DNA of 64,000 nt from an uncultured Erythrobacter sp. (lineage in GTDB: Bacteria > Pseudomonadota > Alphaproteobacteria > Sphingomonadales > Sphingomonadaceae), in contig CANKYK010000002.1 in NCBI GenBank assembly GCA_947488155.1, positions 626,001 to 690,000 of the forward strand, given 5' to 3'. How positions within the stretch are numbered: the stretch's first letter is position 1; every line of letters starts with the position of its first letter. Positions 1 through 8,530 of this stretch are shown one piece after another. A model generated the notes under the pieces. The model did not search any database, was not told where the DNA came from, and saw nothing but the letters and a program-made list of their open reading frames with translations. Position numbers and translations under genes: made by a program.

Positions 1-1303
1 CATCAAGCACGAGCAAATTTGCGGTGCGAGCAAATTCGCGTGCGAGCAGCAGGCGCGAACGCTCACCGCCGGACAAATTGGCGACTTTGGTGTCGACCAG
101 TCCAGGATCGAACAGGAAGTCCTTGAGATAGGCTTGCACGTGTTTGCGCGCGCCGCGTACATCGATCCAATCACCGCCCTCGGCCAGAATGTCGCGCACG
201 CTTGCCTCTGGGCTCAGCAATTTGCGTTGTTGATCAATCATGACGCCGGTCAGTGTGCGGGCGCGCTCAACCGTCCCGCTGTCTGGCTCTAGCTCGCCAG
301 TGAGCATTTTGAGCAGTGTGGTCTTGCCTGCGCCATTCGCCCCGACGATGCCGATCCGGTCCCCACGCTGAATGCGCAACGAGAAGTTCTTGATGACTTC
401 GCGCTCGCCAAAGGATTTTGAGACTTTTTCAGCCACAATGACCGACTTCGATTTGAAATCGTCGTCATTGGCGAGTTTTAGTTTTGCCGAACTGGTGTCG
501 GAAATCATCGCCGCGCGCGCAGCTCGCATCTGATGCAGTTTTTCCAGCCGACCTTGGTTGCGCTTGCGACGCGCGGTTACTCCGCGCTCCAGCCAGTGCG
601 CCTCAAGCTTGAGTTTCGCATCCAGCTTTTCTGCGGCGCGGGTTTCCTCAGCATAGACGCTTGCCTCCCACGCTTCATACCCGCCAAAGCCAACTTCTTT
701 GCGACGCAGATTGCCGCGATCCAGCCAGAGGGTCGCGCGGGTCAAACGCTTTAGGAAGGTCCGGTCGTGGCTGATCGTGATGAAGGCGCCTTTGTACCGG
801 TTCAGCCAATCTTCCAACCAGTCGATCGCGCCCAGATCAAGGTGGTTGGTTGGCTCATCTAGCAGCAGAATATCAGGGTCTTGAGCGAGCGCACGGGCAA
901 TCGCAGCGCGGCGACGTTCACCTCCGCTGGCGGTGTCAGCTGGGCGGTCCATGGCGATGCCGAGTTGGCCAGCAATGGATTCTACTTCATAGGCTTCTGG
1001 TGCATCATCGCCGGACAGCGCGAAGTCCATCAGTGTGGCGTAGGCGCTGAGGTCAGGTTCCTGCTCCAGGAACACGATCCGCGCGCCCGGCTTAATCCGG
1101 CGCAGGCCGCGGTCCGCCTCAATCCGATCATCGATCAGTTTGAGCAGAGTGGTCTTGCCAGCGCCATTGCGCCCGATCAGTGCCAAGCGGTCACGCGGGG
1201 CGACATGCAGGTCAATCCCATCCGTGCCCGGGCCGCCAAACAGCCAGCGGCCGCCTTGCTGAAGGCCTAGCCCTTCCCAGGATAGAATTGGTGGTTGTGC
1301 CAT
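1..1303 (-). CDS. uup: ABC-F family ATPase, Uup-like (3' end outside window)
   Basis: Soluble ABC protein with two fused nucleotide-binding domains and no membrane segments. ABC-F proteins act on the ribosome or, for Uup, in ribosome/DNA maintenance. Read from ATG at 1303: Walker A GRNGAGKTT near residue 44, signature SGGERRR near 125, LLLDEPTNHLD Walker B, a basic linker (WLERGVTARRKRNQGR) typical of Uup, then a second Walker A GANGAGKTT near residue 320 and second signature LSGGERSR near 410. The frame runs off the left edge at the second Walker B, so about 434 codons are visible and the C-terminal part is missing. It is divergent from the PepSY gene. Family assignment is secure; the Uup subgroup is inferred from the linker. 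Confidence 0.9.
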   Translation of the reverse strand, partial: MAQPPILSWEGLGLQQGGRWLFGGPGTDGIDLHVAPRDRLALIGRNGAGKTTLLKLIDDRIEADRGLRRIKPGARIVFLEQEPDLSAYATLMDFALSGDDAPEAYEVESIAGQLGIAMDRPADTASGGERRRAAIARALAQDPDILLLDEPTNHLDLGAIDWLEDWLNRYKGAFITISHDRTFLKRLTRATLWLDRGNLRRKEVGFGGYEAWEASVYAEETRAAEKLDAKLKLEAHWLERGVTARRKRNQGRLEKLHQMRAARAAMISDTSSAKLKLANDDDFKSKSVIVAEKVSKSFGEREVIKNFSLRIQRGDRIGIVGANGAGKTTLLKMLTGELEPDSGTVERARTLTGVMIDQQRKLLSPEASVRDILAEGGDWIDVRGARKHVQAYLKDFLFDPGLVDTKVANLSGGERSRLLLAREFARTANLLVLD

Positions 1304-1454
1304 AACGGGCGGGCGGTAGGGGCTTGGCAAAGCACGGGCAAGCGCTTTGCATGCGTTTGTCTTGAGAAGCCTGTTGCAATTTTCTTGCCTGAACGCTGAT
1401 CAGAGGCTTTATTCACTGCATGTTCAACGCGTGATCATTAAACAGGGTAGCATC

Positions 1455-1772
1455 ATGAAACGCGGTATCTCTCTTTTTGGCGCTTTTGTCGCCCTGGCTA
1501 TGGCTGGAATTCCGGTCGCTCCCTCGCTTGCCGCATCTGCGCAGGTGCAGACCGATCAAAGCAATGCGCGCAAGGAAATGCGGGCAGGCAATCAAATGTC
1601 GCTGCGCCAGATCGAGGCGCGGGTACTGCCCCGGATGAAGGGCAGCGAATATCTCGGCCCGGCTTACGATTCCATTGCGCGCGCCTATCGGTTGAAATTC
1701 ATCAAAGACGGCCGCGTTACTTTCGTCGATGTCGACGCTCGCACTGGGCGCATCATCAATCGCTCTCGCTGA
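1455..1772 (+). CDS. small exported PepSY-type protein
   Basis: 105-residue protein with a signal peptide (about residues 1-28, ending near SLAASA) and a short C-terminal domain ending YRLKFIKDGRVTFVDVDARTGRI, the pattern of PepSY domains. The ATG at 1455 is chosen because it starts the signal peptide; an upstream in-frame Met exists at 1347. It lies 126 bases before a response regulator/histidine kinase pair. PepSY proteins next to OmpR/PhoQ-type pairs are common and are thought to modulate the sensor in the periplasm; that role is inference here. Confidence 0.75.
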   Translation: MKRGISLFGAFVALAMAGIPVAPSLAASAQVQTDQSNARKEMRAGNQMSLRQIEARVLPRMKGSEYLGPAYDSIARAYRLKFIKDGRVTFVDVDARTGRIINRSR

Positions 1773-1898
1773 CGGATTTTCCTCTCAGGATCAGGTGCAA
1801 TCGGGGTGCAATTCGCTCCGCTCGCTTGACGCGTTTTGCGTAAAGGCGCACCAGATCATTTCACCTTTCAGGCACCGATCCAGGGACCAGACAGAAAT

Positions 1899-2576
1899 AT
1901 GCGCATTCTGATTGTCGAAGACGAACCGACACTTGGCCAGCAATTGAAATCCACATTGGAGCAGACTGGCTATGCAGTCGATCTTTCTACCGATGGCGAA
2001 GATGGCCACTTTTTGGGCAGCACAGAGGATTACGACGCCGTAATTCTCGATCTGGGCCTGCCAGAAATTGATGGCCTGTCAGTGCTGGGTATGTGGCGCA
2101 AGGAAGGCCGAGAATTTCCTGTACTGGTGCTGACCGCGCGGGACAGTTGGTCTGATAAGGTCGCCGGGCTGGATGCGGGCGCGGATGATTATCTTGCCAA
2201 ACCATTCCAGACCGAAGAACTCATTGCCCGTCTTCGCGCGTTGATCAGGCGTGCGTCGGGCAACACCTCTTCTGAGCTGACGGCTGGTCAAGTGCGGCTG
2301 GACACCCGGTCTGGGCGGGTGACTCTTAAAGGAGAGCCGGTGAAGCTGACGGCCCAAGAATACAAACTCCTGAGCTATTTGATGCATCACAAAGGCAAGG
2401 TGGTAAGCCGGACCGAGCTGATCGAGCATATCTATGATCAGGACTTTGATCGCGATTCAAACACGATTGAAGTGTTCGTGACGCGTATTCGCAAGAAACT
2501 CGGCGCAGAAGTGATAACGACGATCCGTGGCCTTGGTTATAGCCTCGACGATCCCGCAGACGCGCCCCGCGCTTAG
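1899..2576 (+). CDS. OmpR/PhoP-type response regulator
   Basis: 225-residue DNA-binding response regulator. The receiver domain carries acidic residues E7/D8, phosphoacceptor D51 (in VILDLGLPE), T79 and K101 (LAKPF). The C-terminal winged helix contains LTAQEYKLLSYLMHHKGKVV and ends with the usual IRGLGYSL. The ATG at 1899 gives MRILIVEDE, the canonical receiver start. Its 3' end overlaps the kinase gene or lies just before it, so the two are co-transcribed. Closest in feel to PhoP/QseB. The stimulus is unknown; the PhoQ-like partner and PepSY neighbour suggest an envelope signal. Confidence 0.92.
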   Translation: MRILIVEDEPTLGQQLKSTLEQTGYAVDLSTDGEDGHFLGSTEDYDAVILDLGLPEIDGLSVLGMWRKEGREFPVLVLTARDSWSDKVAGLDAGADDYLAKPFQTEELIARLRALIRRASGNTSSELTAGQVRLDTRSGRVTLKGEPVKLTAQEYKLLSYLMHHKGKVVSRTELIEHIYDQDFDRDSNTIEVFVTRIRKKLGAEVITTIRGLGYSLDDPADAPRA

Positions 2577-4059
2577 TCCGCAGGACACCGATTCTGCTTC
2601 GCACACCAGCGAGGCGGAGACGGTGACTGCGGCTGACGCGGGTAATACGCAAACTTCGGATGAGGTAAGCGCTGTTCCTGCGAAAGCGGCAGATGCTGTT
2701 CAAGCTCGGCTCCAAACGGGCAGTCTGGCGCGCCGCATGGGTCTCATCGCGGCTGGCTGGATTTTTATGCTGCTGCTGGTCGGCGGCATTGCGCTGGATC
2801 GCACACTGACCAGTCAGGTTGAGCAAAATTTTGATAACCAACTCGAATATGTTCTGACCGCTCTGATCGCTTCTGCCGAAATCGATCCACAGGGTGATGT
2901 CTATCTCTACAATGAGCTGGGCGACCAGCGCTTTTTTGAGCCCAATAGCGGCGTCTATTGGCAGGTGAGCGGGGAGGGGTTTGCGCCCTTTACCTCGCGC
3001 AGTCTGTGGGACAGCCCGCTGGAACTGAAGGCGGATCACTTCGACAATAATCCGCATTTCTACGACTCTGATCAGTTCGAAGGGGAGCCGCTGCGCATTG
3101 TTGAGCGCACGGTGATTCTGCCAGCGAGCGAGACGCAGTGGACCTTTGCGGTTGCCTCCGCAACGGAAGAACTCGAAGCGCAGGTCACCAACATCCGCTC
3201 AATTCTGGCATGGAGCTTTGCCGTTCTCGGCTTTGGCTTACTCGCAATGGCTCTGCTGCAAATCCGCGTCGGTCTATCCCCGCTTCGCCGTGTGCGTGCG
3301 GCTATTCAGAATTTGCGCTCAACGGGCGAAAACAGGATTTCAGAGCCTCTGCCAACCGAGGTCCAACCATTGGTTCAAGAGCTCAATGGTCTACTCGAAC
3401 ATTCAGAAAAGCAGGCTGAAGAAGCGCGTACACATGCTGGCAATTTGGCCCATGCGCTGAAGACGCCGCTAACGGTTCTTACCAACGCCGCAACTGCCCG
3501 TGCGCCGGATTTAGGCGACGCGGTGATCCGCGAAACGCGCACAATGCAGCGGCACGTTGATCACCATCTCGCCCGGGCTCGGGCGGTTGGCAGGCGGGCC
3601 GTTGGCCATGCGCGGACCAGTATTTTTGACAGTGCAGAGGCGGTGCGTCGCGCGGTTGAACGCCTCTATCCGCAAGCGCGCATTGATATCGCTGGCAATC
3701 GCACCGCCATCGTTGCGATTGAGCGTCAGGACTTGGATGAGATCCTTGGCAATCTGATCGAAAACGCCGCGAAATATGGCGGCGGCAGTGTCTTCGTTAC
3801 GGTCGATGCCGAAAGCGAAGACGAGACCAAAGGCGCGCCATGCGTCATCTGGGTCGAAGACGATGGAATGGGCATTCCTGAGGCTGAGCGTGAGCGCATT
3901 TTTGATCGCGGTGCGCGCCTGGACACGGGCAAGCCAGGCACTGGACTAGGCCTAGCTATCGTGCGCGATGTTGCCGAAATTTACGGCGGCGGAGTAGAGA
4001 TTGAGGAAAGCGAAGACCTGGGCGGGGTGCTCATCAAGCTGAGCCTGCCGCGCGCATAG
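2527..4059 (+). CDS. PhoQ-like sensor histidine kinase
   Basis: Membrane histidine kinase partnered with the preceding regulator. From the GTG at 2527 there is a 70-residue Ala/Thr-rich segment, transmembrane helix 1 (about 71-92), a periplasmic domain of about 130 residues, helix 2 (about 224-245), a H-box LAHALKTPL with H309, N-box NLIENAAKY near 409, and G-boxes ending GTGLGLAIV near 472. The H-box form with ALKTPL is PhoQ-like. The start is uncertain: 2527 overlaps the regulator by 50 bases; GTG 2623 or ATG 2737 (directly before helix 1) are alternatives, the last giving a more conventional protein. Confidence 0.88.
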   Translation: MALVIASTIPQTRPALSPQDTDSASHTSEAETVTAADAGNTQTSDEVSAVPAKAADAVQARLQTGSLARRMGLIAAGWIFMLLLVGGIALDRTLTSQVEQNFDNQLEYVLTALIASAEIDPQGDVYLYNELGDQRFFEPNSGVYWQVSGEGFAPFTSRSLWDSPLELKADHFDNNPHFYDSDQFEGEPLRIVERTVILPASETQWTFAVASATEELEAQVTNIRSILAWSFAVLGFGLLAMALLQIRVGLSPLRRVRAAIQNLRSTGENRISEPLPTEVQPLVQELNGLLEHSEKQAEEARTHAGNLAHALKTPLTVLTNAATARAPDLGDAVIRETRTMQRHVDHHLARARAVGRRAVGHARTSIFDSAEAVRRAVERLYPQARIDIAGNRTAIVAIERQDLDEILGNLIENAAKYGGGSVFVTVDAESEDETKGAPCVIWVEDDGMGIPEAERERIFDRGARLDTGKPGTGLGLAIVRDVAEIYGGGVEIEESEDLGGVLIKLSLPRA

Positions 4060-4073
4060 CGTGGAGCGAAATC

Positions 4074-4391
4074 TCAGCCGTGCCTGTCTTCGCGTGCTTG
4101 CTCGTGGTGGCGAATAACCTCATCGATTATGAAGCGCAGAAATTTCTCGCTAAATTCTGGGTCAAGATTGGCGTCTTCTGACAGCGCGCGCAGGCGATCA
4201 ATCTGGCGTTGTTCGCGATCAGGATCAGCGGGCGGCAAAGTCACTTTCGCCTTATATTCCCCAACTGCCTGAGTGATCCGAAATCGCTCAGCGAGAATAT
4301 GGATCAAAGCCGCATCGATATTGTCGATACTCTTGCGAAATCCGGCAAGGATGGGATCGGGCTCGTTCGGCAGGTGCGTATCATTGGACAT
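4074..4391 (-). CDS. chorismate mutase, AroQ type
   Basis: 105-residue monofunctional chorismate mutase converting chorismate to prephenate for Phe/Tyr synthesis in the cytoplasm. Visible features of the all-helical AroQ fold: the N-terminal helix with FRKSIDNIDAALIHILAERF, the central KAKVTLPPADPDREQRQI and C-terminal FLRFIIDEVIRHHEQAR. The ATG at 4391 (MSNDTH) is preferred over an upstream Met at 4427. It converges on the kinase gene with a 14-base gap and is divergent from the polyprenyl synthase gene. No prephenate dehydratase domain is fused. Confidence 0.9.
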   Translation of the reverse strand: MSNDTHLPNEPDPILAGFRKSIDNIDAALIHILAERFRITQAVGEYKAKVTLPPADPDREQRQIDRLRALSEDANLDPEFSEKFLRFIIDEVIRHHEQAREDRHG

Positions 4392-4455
4392 ATCGTGCAA
4401 AACTAGCAGCAATTGAGCGCTTGCCAAGCGCGTGAGCCTCGCCCACAGCGCAAAT

Positions 4456-5469
4456 ATGAGCGCTGAAGTGGTTCAATTGCCGCGCGGAAAGCGGCCTACG
4501 CTTGATCCGATGCTGTCTTTGACAGCGCCGGGCATGAATTCCGTTAACACCGTGATCTTGGAACGGATGCAGAGCGAGATCCCCTTGATTCCGCGCCTTG
4601 CAGGCCATTTGATCTCCGGTGGAGGCAAGCGCCTGCGCCCGATGTTGACGCTCGCGGGCGCTGAGCTGGTTGGTTATCAGGGCGATCGCCATCACAAGCT
4701 CGCCGCCGCTGTGGAATTCATTCACACCGCCACACTTCTCCACGATGATGTGGTCGACGGCAGCGAGCTGCGCAGAGGCAAGGCCGCCGCCAACATTATT
4801 TTCGGCAATCCGGCGACCGTCTTGGTCGGCGATTTCTTGTTCAGCCGCGCGTTTGAATTGATGACCGAGGACGGCAGCTTGAAAGTGCTCAAGATCTTGA
4901 GCCACGCCAGTGCGGTGATCGCCGAGGGTGAAGTTTCGCAGCTGACTGCTCAGCGCCAGATCAAGACCAGCGAAGAGCAATATCTGCACATTATCGGCGC
5001 AAAGACCGCTGCTCTATTTGCCGCTGCCAGTCAGATCAGCGCCGTGGTCGCCGAGTGTAGTGAAGAGCAAGAGCGCGCTTTGGAAGATTATGGCCGCAAT
5101 CTGGGCGTTGCGTTTCAACTCGTCGATGATGCGATTGATTACGATTCTGATGCGGCCCAAATGGGCAAAGATCAGGGCGATGATTTCCGTGAGGGGAAGA
5201 TGACCCTGCCGGTAATTCTGGCCTTTGCGCGCGGCGATGAAGAAGAGCGCTCGTTCTGGAAAGCAGCGATTGGTGGGCACCGCACATCGGACGAGGATTT
5301 GGCCCACGCGATTGAGCTGATTGAGCGCCACAATGCTCTTAATGACACGCGCGAGCGGGCGAAGCATTTTGCCCAGCGCGCCATCGATGCAATCTCGATC
5401 TTCCCAGATGGCAAAGCGCGCGCGGCAATGGCGGAAGCAGCTAACTTTGCTGTCGCGCGGGGATATTGA
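4456..5469 (+). CDS. ispB: long-chain polyprenyl diphosphate synthase (octaprenyl/decaprenyl type)
   Basis: 337-residue trans-isoprenyl diphosphate synthase that elongates farnesyl diphosphate with isopentenyl diphosphate to the ubiquinone side chain. The two aspartate-rich Mg-binding motifs are visible: first LHDDVVDGS near residue 96, second LVDDAIDY near 220, plus GGGKRLRP near the N-terminus. Start taken at ATG 4456 (MSAEVVQL); an in-frame GTG at 4432 is possible. The chain length made (C40, C45 or C50) cannot be read from sequence alone; alphaproteobacteria usually make Q10. It overlaps the start of hrpB by 4 bases. Confidence 0.9.
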   Translation: MSAEVVQLPRGKRPTLDPMLSLTAPGMNSVNTVILERMQSEIPLIPRLAGHLISGGGKRLRPMLTLAGAELVGYQGDRHHKLAAAVEFIHTATLLHDDVVDGSELRRGKAAANIIFGNPATVLVGDFLFSRAFELMTEDGSLKVLKILSHASAVIAEGEVSQLTAQRQIKTSEEQYLHIIGAKTAALFAAASQISAVVAECSEEQERALEDYGRNLGVAFQLVDDAIDYDSDAAQMGKDQGDDFREGKMTLPVILAFARGDEEERSFWKAAIGGHRTSDEDLAHAIELIERHNALNDTRERAKHFAQRAIDAISIFPDGKARAAMAEAANFAVARGY

Positions 5470-7907
5470 GCAGGGTCTTGGACCCGCAACTACCCATAAA
5501 CCATGTGTTGCCAGACCTGCGCGCAGCCTTGGCTGCGAGCGGGGCGGGTGTGCTAATCGCGCCGCCAGGGGCGGGGAAGACCACCGCGGTTGCGCCAGCT
5601 CTGCTGGAAGAGGAATGGTGCACTGGACAAATCATCCTGACCAGTCCGCGCCGTGTTGCTGCGCGCGCAGCGGCAGAGCGGATGGCGCAAATACTGGGTG
5701 AGAAGCCGGGCGAAACCATCGGGTATTCCACCCGGCTCGACAGCAAGAGCTCTGCGCGAACCCGGATTCTGGTCGTGACCGAGGGCATATTCGTCAACCG
5801 CGTGCTTGCCGATCCGGAGTTGCCCGGCGTTTCAGCCGTGCTGTTTGATGAGGTGCATGAACGGCATTTGGATTGCGATCTTGGGCTGGCACTCGCGCTC
5901 GAGGCGCGCAGCGTATTGCGCGAAGATTTGCGTGTTCTTGCCATGTCAGCGACGATTGATGGAGCGCGTTTTTCAGAGTTGCTGGGCAAAGATGCGCCGG
6001 TTATCGAGAGCGAAGGGCGCAGCTTCCCACTCACTCTCAGATGGCTGGGCACCAATCCCGCGCAGCCCATTGAAGCACAAACGATTGAGGCGGTGCTCAC
6101 CGCGCGGCGTGAGAATGATGAGGGCGATATTCTCGCCTTTCTACCCGGGGTGCGCGAGATTGAGCGTGTTCGTGAAAGGCTTGTGGAGCGCTTGCCAGAT
6201 ACGCCGATATTGCCGCTTCACGGACAGGTTGATCCAGCGAGCCAGCGAGCTGCGATTAAGCGCGATCCGCAAGGCCGCCGCCGTATTGTGCTGGCGAGCG
6301 CTATTGCTGAAACATCGCTGACGCTGGATGGCGTGTCGATTGTCGTCGATTCTGGCCTCGCTCGCTACGCTGAGTTTGACGCGGCCGCAGGAACGCAGCG
6401 GTTGGTGACAAGAGCTGCAAGCCAAGCGGCGGCGACCCAACGTGCGGGCCGTGCGGCGCGGCAGCGGGCCGGAGTTGCATATCGTTTGTGGGAGGAGCAT
6501 GGGCATGCGGGACGGCAAGCATTTGCGCCTCCTGAGATAACCAGTGCCGATCTTGCCCCGCTTGTTCTGTCGCTCGCCGCATGGGGCACGCGCGACCCTG
6601 CGTCGCTGACTTGGCTGGATGCTCCGCCAGAGGCGGCAATCGCGAGCGCACGCCAGCGGCTAGAGGCGATGGGCGCGATTGATAACGAAGGCTCAATCAC
6701 CGACTGGGGCGAGAAAATTGCCGCAATGCCGATGTCACCCGACCAGGCCGCAGCGGTGCTTTATGGTGCTACAAGAGGTGCCGGTGAGGCGAGCGCGCGG
6801 CTGGTCATGTTGTTGCAAGAACGTGGATTGGGCGCGCGCGGCGAAGACCTGCTCCAGAGGCTATCACGCTGGAATAACGACAATAGCAAACGCGCGAGCT
6901 CTGCTCGCAAGATAGCTGATGGTTGGGCGCGCAAGGCAGCGGTGCTGGTGGGCGAGGGAAGTGCTGGTGAAGCAACCGCAGAGGAATGCCTTGCTCTTGC
7001 CCGGCCAGATATGATCGCGAAACGCCGCGATCGGAGCGGAGAGCATTGGCTGTCCGCAGGCGGGCGGGGCTTCGTACTCGACCCGGCCTCACCAATTGCG
7101 CGGGCTGAATGGATCGTGATTGGTGCAGCCAGCGGACAGGCCAAGGGCGCGCGGATCATGTCGGCGGCGGTCCTGCCCCCACCAGACAGCGGCGGACCGA
7201 TCCAATCCAAAATTGAGGAACGCCGTATCATCCATTGGGATGCAGCCAAAAACCGGGCGATGCCGCGACGGGAAACCCGGCTTGGGGCGATTACCTTGGC
7301 AAGCGGTCCCGATGAAAATCCTGATGAACAGGCACTTGTGGACATCCTTGTGGAGAAAGCTCTGGAAAGGCTGGGGGAACTGCTGCCTGCGCCCCTGCTT
7401 GCGCGTGGTAAATACGCGGGAGTGAATAGCCTGTCTGAGGAGGGTTTGGCAGGGACGGTGGAGATGTGGCTCGTCCCACTACTGACCGGGCGGCGCGATT
7501 TGAACCTGAAGCCAGCGCAGCTGACCGAGGCGGTTTTGGGACAGCTCAATTGGGGCGAGCAGCAAAGGCTCGATAAAGACGCGCCCACCCATTTCATTTC
7601 GCCCGCACAGACACGCCACGCGATTGACTATGCCAGTGATGATGCGCCCAGCGTTGAGGTGCGTGTGCAGGCTTTGTTTGGCCTCGATAGCCAGCCAATG
7701 ATTGGCAAAACGCCGCTGCTGCTAAAGCTCACCAGCCCTGCGGGACGTCCAATCCAATCGACCCGCGATTTACCGGGATTTTGGCGCGGTAGCTGGGCCG
7801 ATGTGGCAAAGGATATGAAGGGCAGGTATCCAAAGCATCGCTGGCCTGAACAACCGTGGAGCGAAAAACCGAGCCTAAAGACGAAAAACGCCTTCAATCG
7901 CGAATGA
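5466..7907 (+). CDS. hrpB: ATP-dependent helicase HrpB
   Basis: 813-residue DEAH-family helicase. The N-terminal RecA domain shows Walker A APPGAGKTT, motif Ia TSPRRVAARA, motif II as DEVHERHLD (the HrpB/DEAH form) and SAT in motif III; the second RecA domain has ATQRAGRAARQRAG as motif VI. The long HrpB-specific C-terminal region ends GRYPKHRWPEQPW. It starts at TTG 5466, whose last bases overlap the stop of the polyprenyl synthase gene, so translational coupling is likely; TTG 5478 is an alternative. The cellular function of HrpB remains poorly defined in bacteria. Confidence 0.93.
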   Translation: MSRVLDPQLPINHVLPDLRAALAASGAGVLIAPPGAGKTTAVAPALLEEEWCTGQIILTSPRRVAARAAAERMAQILGEKPGETIGYSTRLDSKSSARTRILVVTEGIFVNRVLADPELPGVSAVLFDEVHERHLDCDLGLALALEARSVLREDLRVLAMSATIDGARFSELLGKDAPVIESEGRSFPLTLRWLGTNPAQPIEAQTIEAVLTARRENDEGDILAFLPGVREIERVRERLVERLPDTPILPLHGQVDPASQRAAIKRDPQGRRRIVLASAIAETSLTLDGVSIVVDSGLARYAEFDAAAGTQRLVTRAASQAAATQRAGRAARQRAGVAYRLWEEHGHAGRQAFAPPEITSADLAPLVLSLAAWGTRDPASLTWLDAPPEAAIASARQRLEAMGAIDNEGSITDWGEKIAAMPMSPDQAAAVLYGATRGAGEASARLVMLLQERGLGARGEDLLQRLSRWNNDNSKRASSARKIADGWARKAAVLVGEGSAGEATAEECLALARPDMIAKRRDRSGEHWLSAGGRGFVLDPASPIARAEWIVIGAASGQAKGARIMSAAVLPPPDSGGPIQSKIEERRIIHWDAAKNRAMPRRETRLGAITLASGPDENPDEQALVDILVEKALERLGELLPAPLLARGKYAGVNSLSEEGLAGTVEMWLVPLLTGRRDLNLKPAQLTEAVLGQLNWGEQQRLDKDAPTHFISPAQTRHAIDYASDDAPSVEVRVQALFGLDSQPMIGKTPLLLKLTSPAGRPIQSTRDLPGFWRGSWADVAKDMKGRYPKHRWPEQPWSEKPSLKTKNAFNRE

Positions 7908-7988
7908 GTTTGGACTATCGCAAAGGCAAGTTAGCGCTGCAGCTTGCCAGATGACGACGCGGCCAATGAATTGATGGACTAGGACACA

Positions 7989-8267
7989 ATGTCAGCACGT
8001 ATTTTCCAGACCCCGAAAAGCGCGATGCAATCGGGTAAAGCCAAGACCGACACTTGGGTGCTCGAATTTGAGCGGTCAGAGGCACTGCGCCCAGATCCGC
8101 TGATGGGTTGGAGCGGCAGCGGCGACACGCAGAGTCAGGTGCGTTTGACCTTCCCCGACAAGGATGCGGGGAAAGCCTATGCCGAGAAATACGGAATTCC
8201 GGCGCGGGTCCATTCGACCCCGGCTAAGGGACTCAAACTACAGGCTTACGCCGACAATTTCCGCTAA
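7989..8267 (+). CDS. NDUFS4-like complex I accessory subunit
   Basis: 92-residue protein of the ETC complex I subunit family (NDUFS4, the 18 kDa subunit of mitochondrial complex I). Visible family hallmarks are the early IFQTPKSAMQSGKAKTD, the WVLEFER strand, DPLMGWSGSGDTQSQVRL, and the closing FPDKDAGKAYAEKYG. In alphaproteobacteria and mitochondria this supernumerary subunit binds the hydrophilic arm of NADH:ubiquinone oxidoreductase. It is encoded alone here, away from any nuo genes in view. The ATG is at 7989 with weak Shine-Dalgarno support. Confidence 0.85.
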   Translation: MSARIFQTPKSAMQSGKAKTDTWVLEFERSEALRPDPLMGWSGSGDTQSQVRLTFPDKDAGKAYAEKYGIPARVHSTPAKGLKLQAYADNFR

Positions 8268-8339
8268 AAGATTGGTGCGCGATTGGCGCGTCTCTAAGAT
8301 CCTATCTTGCCAACCGAGGGCATGATCGCCATATGGCCA

Positions 8340-8433
8340 TCCGGGAGTCGGGTGGACGTTTGCGTTCGCTCACTGGGTCAGGTCCGGAAGGAAGCAGCCC
8401 AGGTGAATTGCGACGGGTCGCTCGGCTCCTTTT
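8340..8433 (+). ncRNA. ffs: signal recognition particle RNA (4.5S type)
   Basis: The universal SRP RNA apical motif GGTCAGGTCCGGAAGGAAGC occupies 8377-8396, with the GGAA tetraloop and the asymmetric loop that bind Ffh. Flanking bases pair: CACTGGG (8371-8377) with CCCAGGTG (8398-8405), and the basal GGAG-TCGGGTGG arm (8344-8355) with the arm ending GGCTCC (to 8429), using several G-U pairs. A short T run (8430-8433) follows. The ends are therefore estimated from pairing. It lies upstream of dnaX. Its receptor gene ftsY is at 43.9 kb in the same window. Confidence 0.93.
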
Positions 8434-8530
8434 CCATGAAAATACGGTGGTTTGGTCCGGGAGCGATTTCATGCCGATTTTCTCCAAACGCCGCGATGAC
8501 AAATGCTGCGCCAACGCGTAGTTTGCGCGC

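Noticed and set aside
2326..3057. 243-codon open frame on the minus strand across the regulator/kinase junction
   Set aside because: Antisense to two well-supported genes, Arg/Ser-rich with no motifs.
6761..7597. 278-codon open frame antisense to hrpB
   Set aside because: Ser/Ala/Arg-rich shadow frame inside a complete helicase gene.
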